64,000 nucleotides of DNA, from contig SZWC01000811.1 in assembly GCA_023375785.1 (NCBI GenBank), positions 64,672-128,671 of the forward strand, written 5' to 3'. The stretch's first letter is position 1. Each line of letters begins with the position of its first letter. Source of the stretch: Penium margaritaceum (lineage: Eukaryota; Streptophyta; Zygnematophyceae; Desmidiales; Peniaceae). The notes under the pieces were generated by a model, which was given only the letters and a program-made list of their open reading frames with translations, made no database searches and was not told the origin of the DNA. Shown here one piece after another: positions 52,606 through 64,000 of the stretch. Both the position numbers and the translations under genes were made by a program.

Positions 52606-52648
52606 ACCTGGTGTTCCCAAACCATTGTTTGAGAACACCAGGTTGTCA
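52601..52648. repeat. Perfect 16-bp hairpin at outer end of Ty3/gypsy copy 2
   Basis: TGACAACCTGGTGTTC (52601-52616) and its exact reverse complement GAACACCAGGTTGTCA (52633-52648) enclose a 16-nt loop. The left arm is the LTR end TGACA plus normal C-monomer text. The right arm replaces satellite text and re-enters the D monomer at GTTGTCAAC. Confidence 0.93.
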
Positions 52649-55600
52649 ACATTGACCACACACAGCAGATTTCTTTGGTCAAAGGTAGTACATATGCCTA
52701 CTTTGGTCGATCATTGTGCATAGTAGCCACACCGTGCTACTACCGATTGAAGGTTGTTGTACTTGCTAGTTGAGAACTGATATTCCCAATCCATTGTTTC
52801 CCCCTCTGACCGTTTGTGACTCGTGTTACGGTTGGTGAACATTGACCACCCGTATTGAAACTCGTTGGTCATGGCCAGAGACATATGCCTAGTTTCGTTG
52901 TTTGGTGTGCATAGTAGCCACACCGTGCCACTACGGATTGAAGTTCTTTGTCCTTTCTAGTCGATACATAGGGTTCCCAAACCGTTGTCTCTCCCTCTGA
53001 CCATTTGTGACTCATGATATGAGTTGTCAATGTTGATGACACATAGTGGACTTCTTCGGTCAGAGTCAGTGACATATCCATCCTTTGGTTGGTCACTGTG
53101 CACGCTAGCCACACTGTGCCACGACTTGTTGAAGGTCTTTGTACTTGCTAGTGGATAACTAGTGTTCCCAACCCATTGTTTTGCCCTCTGACTATTTGTG
53201 ACTCGTGTTATAAGTTTTCAACGTTGACCACACACTGTGAATTTTTTTTAATCATGGTCAGTGACATGGGTCTAGTTTGGGTTGTCACTGTACATGGTTA
53301 CCACGCTGTGTCACTACCTTTTGAAGGTCTTTGTACTTTCTAGTTGATAGCTAGTCGTCCCAAACCATTGTTACTCCCCTCTGACTATCTGTGCCTCGTT
53401 TTGTGAGTTGTCAACGTTGACCACATGAAGTGAAATTCTTTGGTCATGGTCAGTGACATATGCATACTTTGCTTTTTCAATGTGCATGGTAGCCACACTG
53501 TGCCAGTACATATTGAAGTTAATTGTACTTGCTAGTCGATAATTAGTATTCACAAACCATTCTCTTCCACTCTGACCATTTGTGACTCGTGTTATCGAGT
53601 TGTCAAAGTTTACAACACGTAGTGACATTATTTGGTCATGGTCAGTGACATATGCCTACTTTGGTTGGTCATCGTGCATGGTATCCACACCGTGCCACAA
53701 CTTATTGAAGGTCCTTATGCATGCTAGTTGATACATGGTGTTCCCAAACCATTGTTTCCCCTCTGACCTTTTGTTACTCGTATTATGCGTTGTCAACGTT
53801 GACCACACACAGCGGATTTATTTGGTCAAAGGCAGTACATATGCCTACTTTGGTCGTGCATTGTGCATGGTAGCCACACCGTGCTCCTACTGATTGAAGG
53901 TCGTTGTACTTGCTACTTGAGAACTGATATTCCCAGACGCTTGTTTCAACTTCTGACCGTTTGTGACTCGTGTTATGGTTGGTGAACGTTGACCACCCAT
54001 ATTGACATTCTTTGGTCATGGTGAGTGACATATGCCTAGTTTGGTTCTTTGGTGTACATAGTGGCCACACCGTGCCACTACAGATTGAAGTTCTTTGTCC
54101 TCTCTAGTCAATACATAGGGTTCCCAAACCATTGTCTATCCCTCTGAGCATTTGTGACTCGTGATATGAGTTGTCAGTGTTGACCACACATAGTGGACTT
54201 CTCCGGTCATAGTCAGTGACGTATGCATCCTTTGGTTGGTCACTATGCACGCTAGCCACACCATGCCACTACTTGTTGAAGGTCTTTGTACTTGCTCGTT
54301 GATAACGAGTGTTTTCAACCCATTGTTTCCCCCTGTAATCATTTGTGACTCGTGTTATGAGTTTTCAACGTTGACCACACACAGTGAAATTCATATGGTC
54401 ATTGTTAGTGACATATGCCTACTTTGGTTTGTCACTGTACATGGTTACCACGCCGTGTCACTACGTATTGAATGTCTTTGTGCTTTCTAGTTGATAGCTA
54501 GTCTTCCTAGGCCATTCTTATCCCCTCTGACTATCAGTGACTCGTGTTGTGAGTTGTCAGCATTGACCACATGAAGTGAAATTCTTTTGTCATGGTCAGA
54601 GACGTATGCATACTTTGGTTAGTCAATGTGCATTGAAGCCACACTGTGCCGCTACATATTGAAGGTATTTGTACGTGCTAGTCAATAACTAGTATTCACA
54701 AACCATTATCGTCCAATCTGACCGTTTGTGACTCGTGTTATGAGTTTTCAAAGTTTACCACACATAGTGACATTCTTTGGTCATCGTCAGTGACATGTGC
54801 CTAGTTTGGTTGGTCATTGTGCATGGTATCCACACCGTGCCACAACTTATTGAAGGTCCTTGTGCTTGCTAGTTAAAACCTTGTGTTCCCAAACCATTGT
54901 TTCCCCCTCTAACCATTTGTGACTCGTATTATGCACTGTCAACATTGACCACACATAGCGGGTTTCTTTGGTCAAAGGCAGTATATATACCTACTTCGGT
55001 CAGTTATTGTGCGTGGTAGCCACACTGTGCTACTACTGATTGAAGGTCGTTGTACTCGCTAGTTGAGAACTGTTATTCCCAGACCATTATTTCCCCCTCT
55101 GACCGTTTGTGGCTCATGGTATGGATGGTGAACGTTGACCACCCATATTAAAATTCTTCGGTCATGGTCAGTATCATGTGCCTAGTTTGGTTGTTTGGTG
55201 TACATAGTAGCCACACTGTGCCACTCCGTATTGAAGTTCTTTGTGCTTTCTAGTCAATACATAGGGTTCCCAAACCACTGTCTCTCCCTCTGACCATTTG
55301 TGACTCGTGTTATGAGTTGTCAATGTTGACCACACATAATGGACTTATTCGGCCATAATCACTGACATATGCATATTTTGATTAGTCACTGTGCACACTA
55401 GCCACACTGTGCCACTACTTAATGAAGGTCTTTGTACTTGCTAGTTGATAACTACTGTTCCCAACCCATTGTTTCACCCTCTGACCATTTGTGACTCGTG
55501 TTATGGGTTGTGAACGTTGACCACCCATATTGAAATTCTTTGGTCATGGTCGGTGACACATGCCTAGTTTGGTTTGTCATTGTACATGGTTACCATGCCG

Positions 55601-58600
55601 TGTCACTGCGTATTGAAGGTCTTTGTGCTTTCTAGTTGACAGCTAGTCTTCCCAAATCATTGTTACCCCCATCTCACTATCTGTGACTCATGTTGTGAGC
55701 TGTCAACGTTGACCACATGAAGTGAAATTCTCTGGTCATGGTCAGTGACATATGCATACTTTGGTTGGTCACTGTGCATGGTAGCCACATTGTGCCACTA
55801 CATATTGAAGGTATTTGTACTTGCTAGTCGATAACTAGCATTCACAAACCATTATCTTCCACTATGACCATTTGTGACTCGTGTTATGAGTTGTCAAAGT
55901 TTACTACACATAATGACATTCTTTGGTCATGGTCAATGACATATGCCTGCTTTCGTTGGTCATCGTGCATGGTATCCACACCATGCCACAACTTTTTTAA
56001 GGTCCTTGTGCTTGCTAGTTGATACCTGGTGTTCCCAAACCATTTTCTCCCCTCTGAAGATTTGTGACTCGTGTTATGAGTTGTCAACGCTGACCACACA
56101 CAACGGGTTTCTTTGGTCAAAGGTAGTACATACGCCTACTTTGGTCGGTCATTGTGCATGGAAACCACACTGTGCTAGTACTGATTGATGGTAGTTGTCC
56201 TTGCTAGTTGAGAACTGATATTTCCAGTCCATTGTTTCCCCCTCTGACCGTTTATGACTTGTGTTATGGTTGCTGAACGCTGACCACCCATATTGAAATT
56301 CTTTGGTCATCGTCAATGACATGTGCCTAGTTTGGTTGTTTGGTGTGCATATTAGCCACACCATGCCACTAAGTATTTAAGTTCTTTGTCCTTTCTAGTG
56401 GATACATAGGGTTCCCAAACCATTGTCTCTCCCTTTGACCATTTGTGACTCGTGTTATGAGTTGTCAATGTTGACCGCACATAGTGGACTTCTTCGGGCA
56501 TAGTCAGCAACGTATGCATCCGTTGGTTAGTCACTATGCACGCTAGCCACACCGTGCCACTACTTGTTGAAGGTCTTTGTACTTGATAGTTGATAACTAG
56601 TATTCCCAACCCATTGTTTCCCCCTCTGACCATTTGTGACTCGTATTATCAGTTTTCAACATTGACCACACACTTTAATATTCTTTTGGTCATGGTTAGT
56701 GAGATATGCCTACTTCTGCTTGTCAATGTACATGGTTACCACGCCGTTTCAGTACGTATTGAAGGTCTTTGTGCTGTCTCGTTGATAGCTAGTGTTCCCA
56801 AACCATTGGTACCCCCCTTTGACCATCTGTGACTCGTGTTGTGAGTTGTCAACGTTGACCACATGAAGTGAAATACGTTGCTCATGGTCAGTGACATATG
56901 CATACTTTGGTGGGTCACTGTGCATGGTAGCCACACTGTGCCACTACATACTAAAGGCATTTGTACTTGCTAGTGGAGAACAAGTGTTCACAAACTGTTA
57001 TCTTCCACTCTGACCATTTGTGACTCGTGTTATGAGTTGTCAAACTTTACCACACATAGTGACATTCTTTGGTCACAGTCACTGACATATGCCTACTTTG
57101 GTTGGTCACCATGCATGGTATTCACACCGTGCCAAGACTTATTGAAGGTCCTTGTGCTTGCTAGTTGATACCTGGTGTTCCTAACCCATTTTTTCCCCCT
57201 ATGATAATTTGTGACTCGTAGTATGAGTTGTCAATGTTGAGCACACACAACGGATTTTGTTGGTCAATGGCAGTGCATATGCCTACTTTTGTCGTTCATT
57301 GTGCATGGTAGCCACACCGCGCTACTACTGATTGAAGGTCGTTGTACTTGCTAGTTGAGAACTAATATTCCCAGACCATTGCTTCCCCCTCTGAACATGT
57401 GTGACTCGTGTTATGGTTGGTGAACGTTGATCACCCATATTGAAATCCTTTGGTCATGATCAGTGACATATGCCTATTTTGGTTATTTGGTGTGTATAGT
57501 AGCCACACCATGCCACTACGTATTGAGGTCCTTTGTCCTTTCTAGTCAATTCATATGATTCTAAAACCGTTGCATTTCTCTCCGACCATTTGTGACTCGT
57601 GTTATGAGTTGTCAATGTTGACCACACATAATGGACTTCTTCGGTCATGTTCAGTGGCGTATGCATCCTTTGATTGGTCACTATGCACGCTAGCCACACC
57701 GTGCCACTACTTGTTGAAGTTCTATGTACTTGCTAGTTGATAACTTGTGTTTCAAACCCATTGTTTCCCCCTCTGATCATTTGTGACTCGTGTTATGAGT
57801 TTTCAACGTTGACCACACACTGTTAAAATCGTTTGGTCAAGGTCGGTGACATATGCCCACTTTGGTTGGTCATTGTACATGGTTTCTACGCCGTGTCACT
57901 ATGTATGTAAGGTGTTCGTGCTTTCAGCTGATAGCTAGTCTTCCCAAACCATTGTTACCCCCTCTGACCATTTGTGACTCGTGTTACGAGTTCTCAAAGT
58001 TTACCAAACATAGCGGCATTGTCTGGTCATGGTATGTGATGTATTCCTGCCTTGGTTGAGCATCCTGCTTGGTATCCACATTGTGCTACAACGTACTAAA
58101 GGTCCTTGTGCTTGCTAGTTGATACATGGTGTTCCCAAACCATTGTTTCCCCCTTTGACCATTTGTTACTCGTATTATGAGTTGTCAACGTTGACCACAC
58201 ACAGCGGATTTATTTGGTCAAAGGGAGTACATATGCCTACTTTGGTCGGTCATTGTGCATGATAGCCACACCATGCTACTACTGATTGAATGTTGTTGTA
58301 CTTGCTACTTGAGAACTGATATTCCCAGACCATTGTTTCCCCCTCTGACCGTTTGTGGCTCGTGTTATGGTTGGTGAACGTTGACCACCCATATTGACAT
58401 TCTTTGGTCATGGTGAGTGACATATGCCTAGTTTGGTTGTTTGGTGTACATAGTGGCCACACCGTGCCACTACGTATTGAAGTTCTTTGTCCTCTCTACT
58501 CCATACATAGGGTTCCCGTACCATTGTCTATCCCTCTGAGCATTTGTAACTCGTGATATGAGTTGTCAATGTTGACCACACATAGTGGAATTCTTCTGTC

Positions 58601-60332
58601 AAAGTCAGTGACGTATGCATCCTTTGGTTGGTCACTATGCACGCTAGCCACAACGTGCCACTACTTGTTGAAGGTCTTTGTACTTGCTAGTTGATAACGA
58701 GTGTTTCCAACCCATTGTTTCCCCCTCTAACCATTTGTGACTCGTGTTATGGGTTTTCAACGTTGACCACACCCACTGAAATTCTTTTGTTCATGGTTAG
58801 TGACATATGCCTACTTTGGTTTGTCACTGTACATGGTTACCACGCCATGTCAATACCTATTGAAGATCCTTGTGCTGTCTAGTTGATAGCTAGTGTTCCC
58901 AAACCATTGTTACTCCCCTTTGATTATCTGTGACTCGTGTTGTGAGCTGTCAACGTTGACCACAAGAAGTGAAATTTGTTGGTCATGGTCAGTGACATAT
59001 GCATATTTGGTTGGTCAGTGTGCATGGTAGCCACACTCTGCCACTAGGTATTTGTACTTGCTAATCAATTACTGGCATTCCCAAACCATTATCTTCAACT
59101 CTGACCATTTGTGACTCGTGTTATGAGTTGTCAAAGTTTACCACACATACTGACATTCTTTGGTCATGGTCAGTGACATATGCCTACTTTGGTTGGTCAT
59201 CATGAATGGTATCCATACCGTGCCACAACTTATTGAAGGTCCTTGTGCTTGCTAGCTAATACCTTGTGTTCCAAAACCATCGTTTCCCCATCTTACCCTT
59301 TGCGACTCGTATTACGAGTTGTCAACGTTGACCACACACAGTGGATTTCGTTGGTCAAAGGCAGTACATATGCCTACTTTGGTCGTTCGTTGTGCATGGT
59401 AGCCACACCGTGCTACTACTGATTGAAGGTCGTTGTACTTGCTAGTGAAGAAAAAGCATTCCCAAACCATTGCTTTCCCCTCTGAACATTTGTGACTCGT
59501 GTTATGGTTGGTGAACGTCGACCACCCATATTGAAATTCTTTGGTCATGATCAGTGACATATGCCTATTTTGGTTGTTTGGTGTGCATAGTAGCCACACT
59601 GTGCCACTACGTTTACAAGTTCTTTAACCTTTCTAGGTGATACATGGGGTTCGCAAACCATTGTCTCCCCCACTGACCATTTGTGACTCGTGTTATGAGT
59701 TGTCAATGTTGACCACACATAATTGACTTCTTTGGTCATAGTCAGTGACATATGCATCCTTTGATTGGTCACTGTGCACGCTAGCCACACCGTGTCACTA
59801 GTTGTTGAAGGTCTTTGTACTTATTAGTTGATAACTAGTGTTCCAAACACATTGTTACCCCCTCTGACCATTTGTGACTCGTGTTATGAGCTTTCAACGT
59901 TGACCACACACCGTGAAATTCTTTTGGTCATGGTCGGTGACATATGCCTACTTTGGTTTGTCATTGTACATGGTTACCACTCCTTGTCACTACGTATTGA
60001 ATGTCTTTGTGATTTCTAGTTGATTGCTAGTATTCCCGAACCATTGTTATCCCCACTGCCTATTTGTGACTCTTTTTGTGAGTTGTCAACGTTTACCACA
60101 TGAAGTGATATTGTTTGGTCATGGTCAGTGACATATGAATTCTTTGGTTGGTCATTGTGCATTGTAGCCACACTTTGCCACTACATATTGAAGGTATTGG
60201 TACTTGCTAGTCGATAAGGAGTATTCACAAACCACTATCTTCCACTCTGACCATTCGTGACTCATGTTATGAGTTGTCAACGTTTACCACACATAGTGAC
60301 TTTTTTTGTCATGGTCTGTGACATATGCCTAC
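52606..60332 (+). repeat. Satellite array, block 5
   Basis: Direct-orientation HOR units. The first two are paralogous to block 3. Units around 53750-54500 and 58130-58890 share private words (CAGCGGATTTATTTGG, CATATTGACATTC, GGTGAGTGACATATG, CATAGTGGCCACACC, GATAACGAGTG), marking a further local duplication about 4.4 kb apart. Class A is A2 near 55.5 kb, otherwise A1. Near 57966 an A monomer passes directly into C, dropping B. The block ends abruptly inside a C monomer. No genes are seen. Confidence 0.95.
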
Positions 60333-60336
60333 AGTG
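60329..60336. other. Orientation switch (inversion junction) in the satellite
   Basis: The C monomer reads CATATGCCTAC and then, in place of TTTGGTTGG, turns into the reverse complement of a B monomer (ACAGTGTGGCTACAATGC). From here to the window end every monomer is reversed and the class order reads B-A-F-E-D-C. Confidence 0.95.
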
Positions 60337-60825
60337 TGGCTACAATGCAGAGTGCCCAACCAAAGTATGCAAATGTCACTGACCATGACCAAAGAATTTT
60401 ACTTCATGTGGTACATGTTGACAACTCACAACACGAGAGACAGATAGTCAGAGGGGGTAACAATGGTTTGGGAAGACTAGCTATCAACCAGAAAGCACAA
60501 AGACCTTCACAGTAGTGACACGGTGTGGTAACCATGTACAGTGACAAACCAAAGTAGGCATGTCACTAACCACGACCAAAAGAATTTCACAGTGTGGTCA
60601 ACATTGAAAACTCATAACACGAGTCACAAATGGTCAGATGGGGAAAGAATGGACTGGGATCACTAGTTATCAACTAGCAAGTACAAATACCTTCCACAAG
60701 TAGTGGCAAGGTGTGGCTAGCGTGCACAATGACCAACCAAAGGATGCATACGTCACTGACTATGACAGAAGAATCCCACTATGTGTGGTCAACATTGACA
60801 ACTGATAACACCAGTCACAAATTGT

Positions 60826-60826
<1 letters not shown>

Positions 60827-60902
<76 letters not shown>
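60827..60902 (+). repeat. (AG)38 microsatellite
   Basis: A pure 76-bp AG run at the start of an inverted F monomer, between TTGTT and ACAATGG. It sits exactly where the paralogous monomer at 49965-49975 has an 11-bp TC run, so it is an expansion of satellite sequence and not an insertion. Confidence 0.97.
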
Positions 60903-60905
<3 letters not shown>

Positions 60906-63031
60906 ATGGTTTGGGAACCCTATGTATCAACTAGAAAGGACAAATAAATTCAATATCTAGTGGCACGGTGTGGCTACTATGCACACCAAATAACCAAACT
61001 AGGCATATGTCACTCACCATGACCAAAGAAATTCAATATGGGTGGTCAACGCTCACTAACCATAACACGAGTCACGAACGATCAGTGGGGGAAACAATGG
61101 TCTGGGAATATCAGTTCTCAACTAGCAAGTACAACGACCTTCAATCAGTAGTAGCACGGTCTGGCTACCATGCACTATGACCCACCAAACCAGGCATATG
61201 TACTGCCTTTGAGCAAAGAAATCTGCTGTGTCTGGTCAACGTTAACAACTCAAAATACGAGTCACAAATGGTTAGAGGGGGAAACAATGGTTTGGGAACA
61301 CCATGTATCAACTAGCAAGCATAGGGACCTTCAATAAGTTGTGGCACGGCGTGGATACCATGCATGATGACAAATCAAAGTAGGCATATGTCACTGACCA
61401 TGACGAAAAAATGGTCAGAGTGCAAGATGATGGTTTCTGAATACTAGTTATTGACTAGCATGTACAGATACCTTCAATATGTAATGGCACAGTGTGGCTA
61501 CAATGCAGAGTGACCAACGAAAGCATGCATCTGTCACTGACCATGACCAAGGAATATCACTTCATTTGGGCAATGTTGACAGCTTAAAACACAAGTCACA
61601 GATAGTCAAAGGGGGTGATAATGGTTTTGGAAGACTAGCTATCAACTAGATACACAAAGACCTTCAATACGTAGTGACACAACGTGGTAACCATGTACAA
61701 TGACAAACCAAAGTAGTCATATGTCACTAACCATGAACAGAAGAATTTCGCAGTGTGGTGAATGTTGAAAACTCATAACACGAGTCACAATTGGTCAGGG
61801 GGGGATACAATGGGCTGGGAACACTAGTTATCAACTAGCAAGTACAAAGACCTTCAACAAGTAGTGGCAGAGTGTTGCTAGCATGCACCGTGACCAGCCA
61901 AAGTTTGCATAAGTCATTGAGTATGACCAAAGAAGTCCATTGGGTGTGGTCAACATTGAAAACTCATAACACGAGTCACAAATGGTCAAAGGGAGAGACA
62001 ATGGTTTGCGAACCCTATGTCTTGACAAGAAAGGAGGAATAACTTCAATGCATAGTGGCACGGTGTGGCTAATATGCACACAAAACAACCAAAAAAGGCA
62101 TATGTCACTGACCATGACCAAAGAATTTCAATATGGGTGGTCAACGTTCACCAACCATAATACTATTCACAAACGGTCAGAGGGGGAAACAATGGTCTGG
62201 GAATATCAGTTCTCAACTAGCAAGTACAACGACCTTCAATCAGTAGTAGGACACTGCGGCTACCATGCACAATGAACGACCAAAGTAGGCATATGCACTG
62301 CCTTTGACCAAAGAAATCCGTTGTGTGTGGTCAACGTTGACAACTCATAATACGAGTCACAAATGTTCAGAGGGGGGAAAATGGGTTGGGAACACCAGGT
62401 ATCAACTAGCAAGCACAAGGACCTTCAATAAGCTGTGGCACGGTGTTGGTACCATGAACGATGACCAACCAAAGTAGGCAAATGTCACTGACCATGATGT
62501 CACTTTGTGTGGTAAACTTTGGCAACTCATGACATGAGTCACAATTGGTCAGAGTGGAAAACAATGGTTTGTGAATTCTAGTTATCAACTAGCGAGTACA
62601 AATACCTTTAACATGTAGTCGCACAGTGTGGCTACACCGTACAGTGACCAACCAAAGTATGCATATGTCACTGACCATGACCAACAAATTTCACTTCATG
62701 TGGTCAACATTGACAACTCACAACACGAGTCACCGATAGTCAGAGGGGGGTAACAATGGTTTGGGAACACTAGCTATCAACTAGAAAGAACAAATACCTT
62801 CAATACATAGTGACACGAAGTGGTAACCATGAACAGTGACAAACCAAACTAGGCACATGTCACTTATCATGACCAAAAGAATTTCACAATGTGTGGTCAA
62901 CCTTGAAAACTCATAACACAAGTCACAAGTGATCAGAGGGGGAAACAATGGGTTAGGGATATTAGTTATCAACAAGCAAGTACAAATACCTTCAACAAGT
63001 AGAGGCAAGGTGTGGCTAGAGTGCATCGTGA

Positions 63032-64000
63032 CCAACCAAACAATGCATACGTCACTGACGATGACCGAAGATGTCCACTATGCGTGGTCAACATTGAAAA
63101 CTCATAACACGAGTCACAAATGGTCAGAGGGAGAGACAATGGTTTGGGAACCCTATGTATTGACCCGAAAGGACAAATACCCTCAATACCTAGTGGCACA
63201 GTGTGGCTACTATGCACACCAAATAACCAGACTAGGCATACGTCACTGACCATGACAAAAGCATTTCAATATGTGTGGTCAACATTCACCAACCATAACA
63301 CGAGTCACAACCGGTCAGAGGGGGAAACAATGATCTTAGAATATCAGTTCTCAACTAGCAAGTACAACGACCTTCAATCAGTAGTAGCACGGTGTGGCTA
63401 CCATGCACAATGACCGACCAAAGTAGGCATATGTACTGCCTTTGACCAAAGCAATCCACTTTGTGTGGCCAACGTTGACAACTCATAATACGAGTCACAA
63501 TGGTCAGAGGGGGAAACAATGGTTTGGGAACTTCAGGTATCAACTAGCAAGCACAAGGACATTCAATACATTGTGGCATGGTGTGGATACCATGCACGAT
63601 GACCAACCAAAATAGGCATATGTCACTGACCATGACCAAAGAATGTGACTATGTGTGGTAAACTTTGACAACTCATAACACGAGTCACAAACGGTCAGAG
63701 TGGAAGATAATGGTTTGTGAATACTACTTATCGACAAGCAAGTAGAAATACCTTCCATATGTACTGGCACAGTGTGGCTACAGTGCACATTGACCAACCA
63801 AAGTAGGCATATGTCACTGACCATGACCAAAGATTTTCACTTCATGTGGTCAATGTTGACAACTCACAACACGAGTCACAGATAATCTGAGGGGGTAACA
63901 ACAGTTTGGGAACACTAGCTATCAACTAGAAAGCATAAAGACCTTCAATACGTAGTGACACGGTGTGGTAACCATGTACAGTGACAAACCAAATAGGCAT
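63032..64000 (-). repeat. Inverted arm of segmental duplication
   Basis: This is the reverse complement of 47848-48808, matched nearly base for base with scattered differences. It continues up to the window edge, so the real arm is probably longer. Confidence 0.9.

Larger units (their letters stand above)
60333..64000 (-). repeat. Satellite array, inverted block
   Basis: About 3.2 HOR units of the same satellite on the opposite strand, running past the window end. It contains the (AG)38 tract at 60827-60902 and the inverted arm 63032-64000. Some C monomers are shortened (near 61410 and 62500). The long open frames here are repeat shadows, as elsewhere. Confidence 0.95.

Noticed and set aside
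456-63830. Dozens of 60-120 residue open frames across the satellite, many similar to each other (for example the MWLACTVTNQRMHTSLTMTE family on the reverse strand of E/F monomers)
   Set aside because: They are translations of the repeat itself. Similarity follows monomer class, the 191-bp period changes frame every monomer, ends are set by chance stops, and no domain, signal or codon bias is visible.
1-64000. CENP-B box in the monomers
   Set aside because: No stretch fitting TTCG....A..CGGG was seen in any monomer class; the satellite part is poor in such CG-containing words.

Overview
The window is almost entirely tandem satellite DNA with LTR-retrotransposon fossils embedded in it. I find no host protein gene, rRNA gene or intact tRNA gene. 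It reads as nuclear heterochromatin, most likely centromeric or pericentromeric, of a eukaryote. The Ty1/copia and Ty3/gypsy elements are of plant-like type, so a land plant or streptophyte alga is my best guess. The species cannot be fixed from this sequence.

Satellite: about 47.5 kb (roughly 250 monomers) is built from a monomer of 190-192 bp. Six diverged monomer classes, here called A to F, follow one another in fixed order and give a higher-order repeat (HOR) of 1146 bp (model unit 17-1162). Class A has two versions that occur in blocks. Units with missing, truncated or hybrid monomers record unequal exchange.

Layout: 1-14833 satellite; 14834-15486 solo LTR carrying both Pol II-like and Pol III-like promoter motifs; 15492-26978 satellite; 26995-27152 assembly gap between a C run and a G run; 27153-34143 broken Ty3/gypsy element, minus strand, truncated at the gap; 34144-36324 satellite; 36325-42541 Ty1/copia element, minus strand, with two LTRs and a perfect 5-bp target duplication; 42547-50111 satellite; 50112-52605 second, shorter copy of the same Ty3/gypsy insertion; 52606-60332 satellite; 60333-64000 satellite in the opposite orientation, including an (AG)38 microsatellite.

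History readable from the sequence: (i) the two gypsy pieces share their outer junction, a fold-back hairpin and private variants in the neighbouring satellite, so they descend from one insertion copied within the array about 18.5 kb apart; (ii) the copia element is absent from the matching place beside the second copy, so it probably arrived later; (iii) the array flips orientation at about 60333, and 63032-64000 is a close inverted copy of 47848-48808. The array has therefore evolved by segmental duplication and inversion as well as by unit-by-unit homogenisation.
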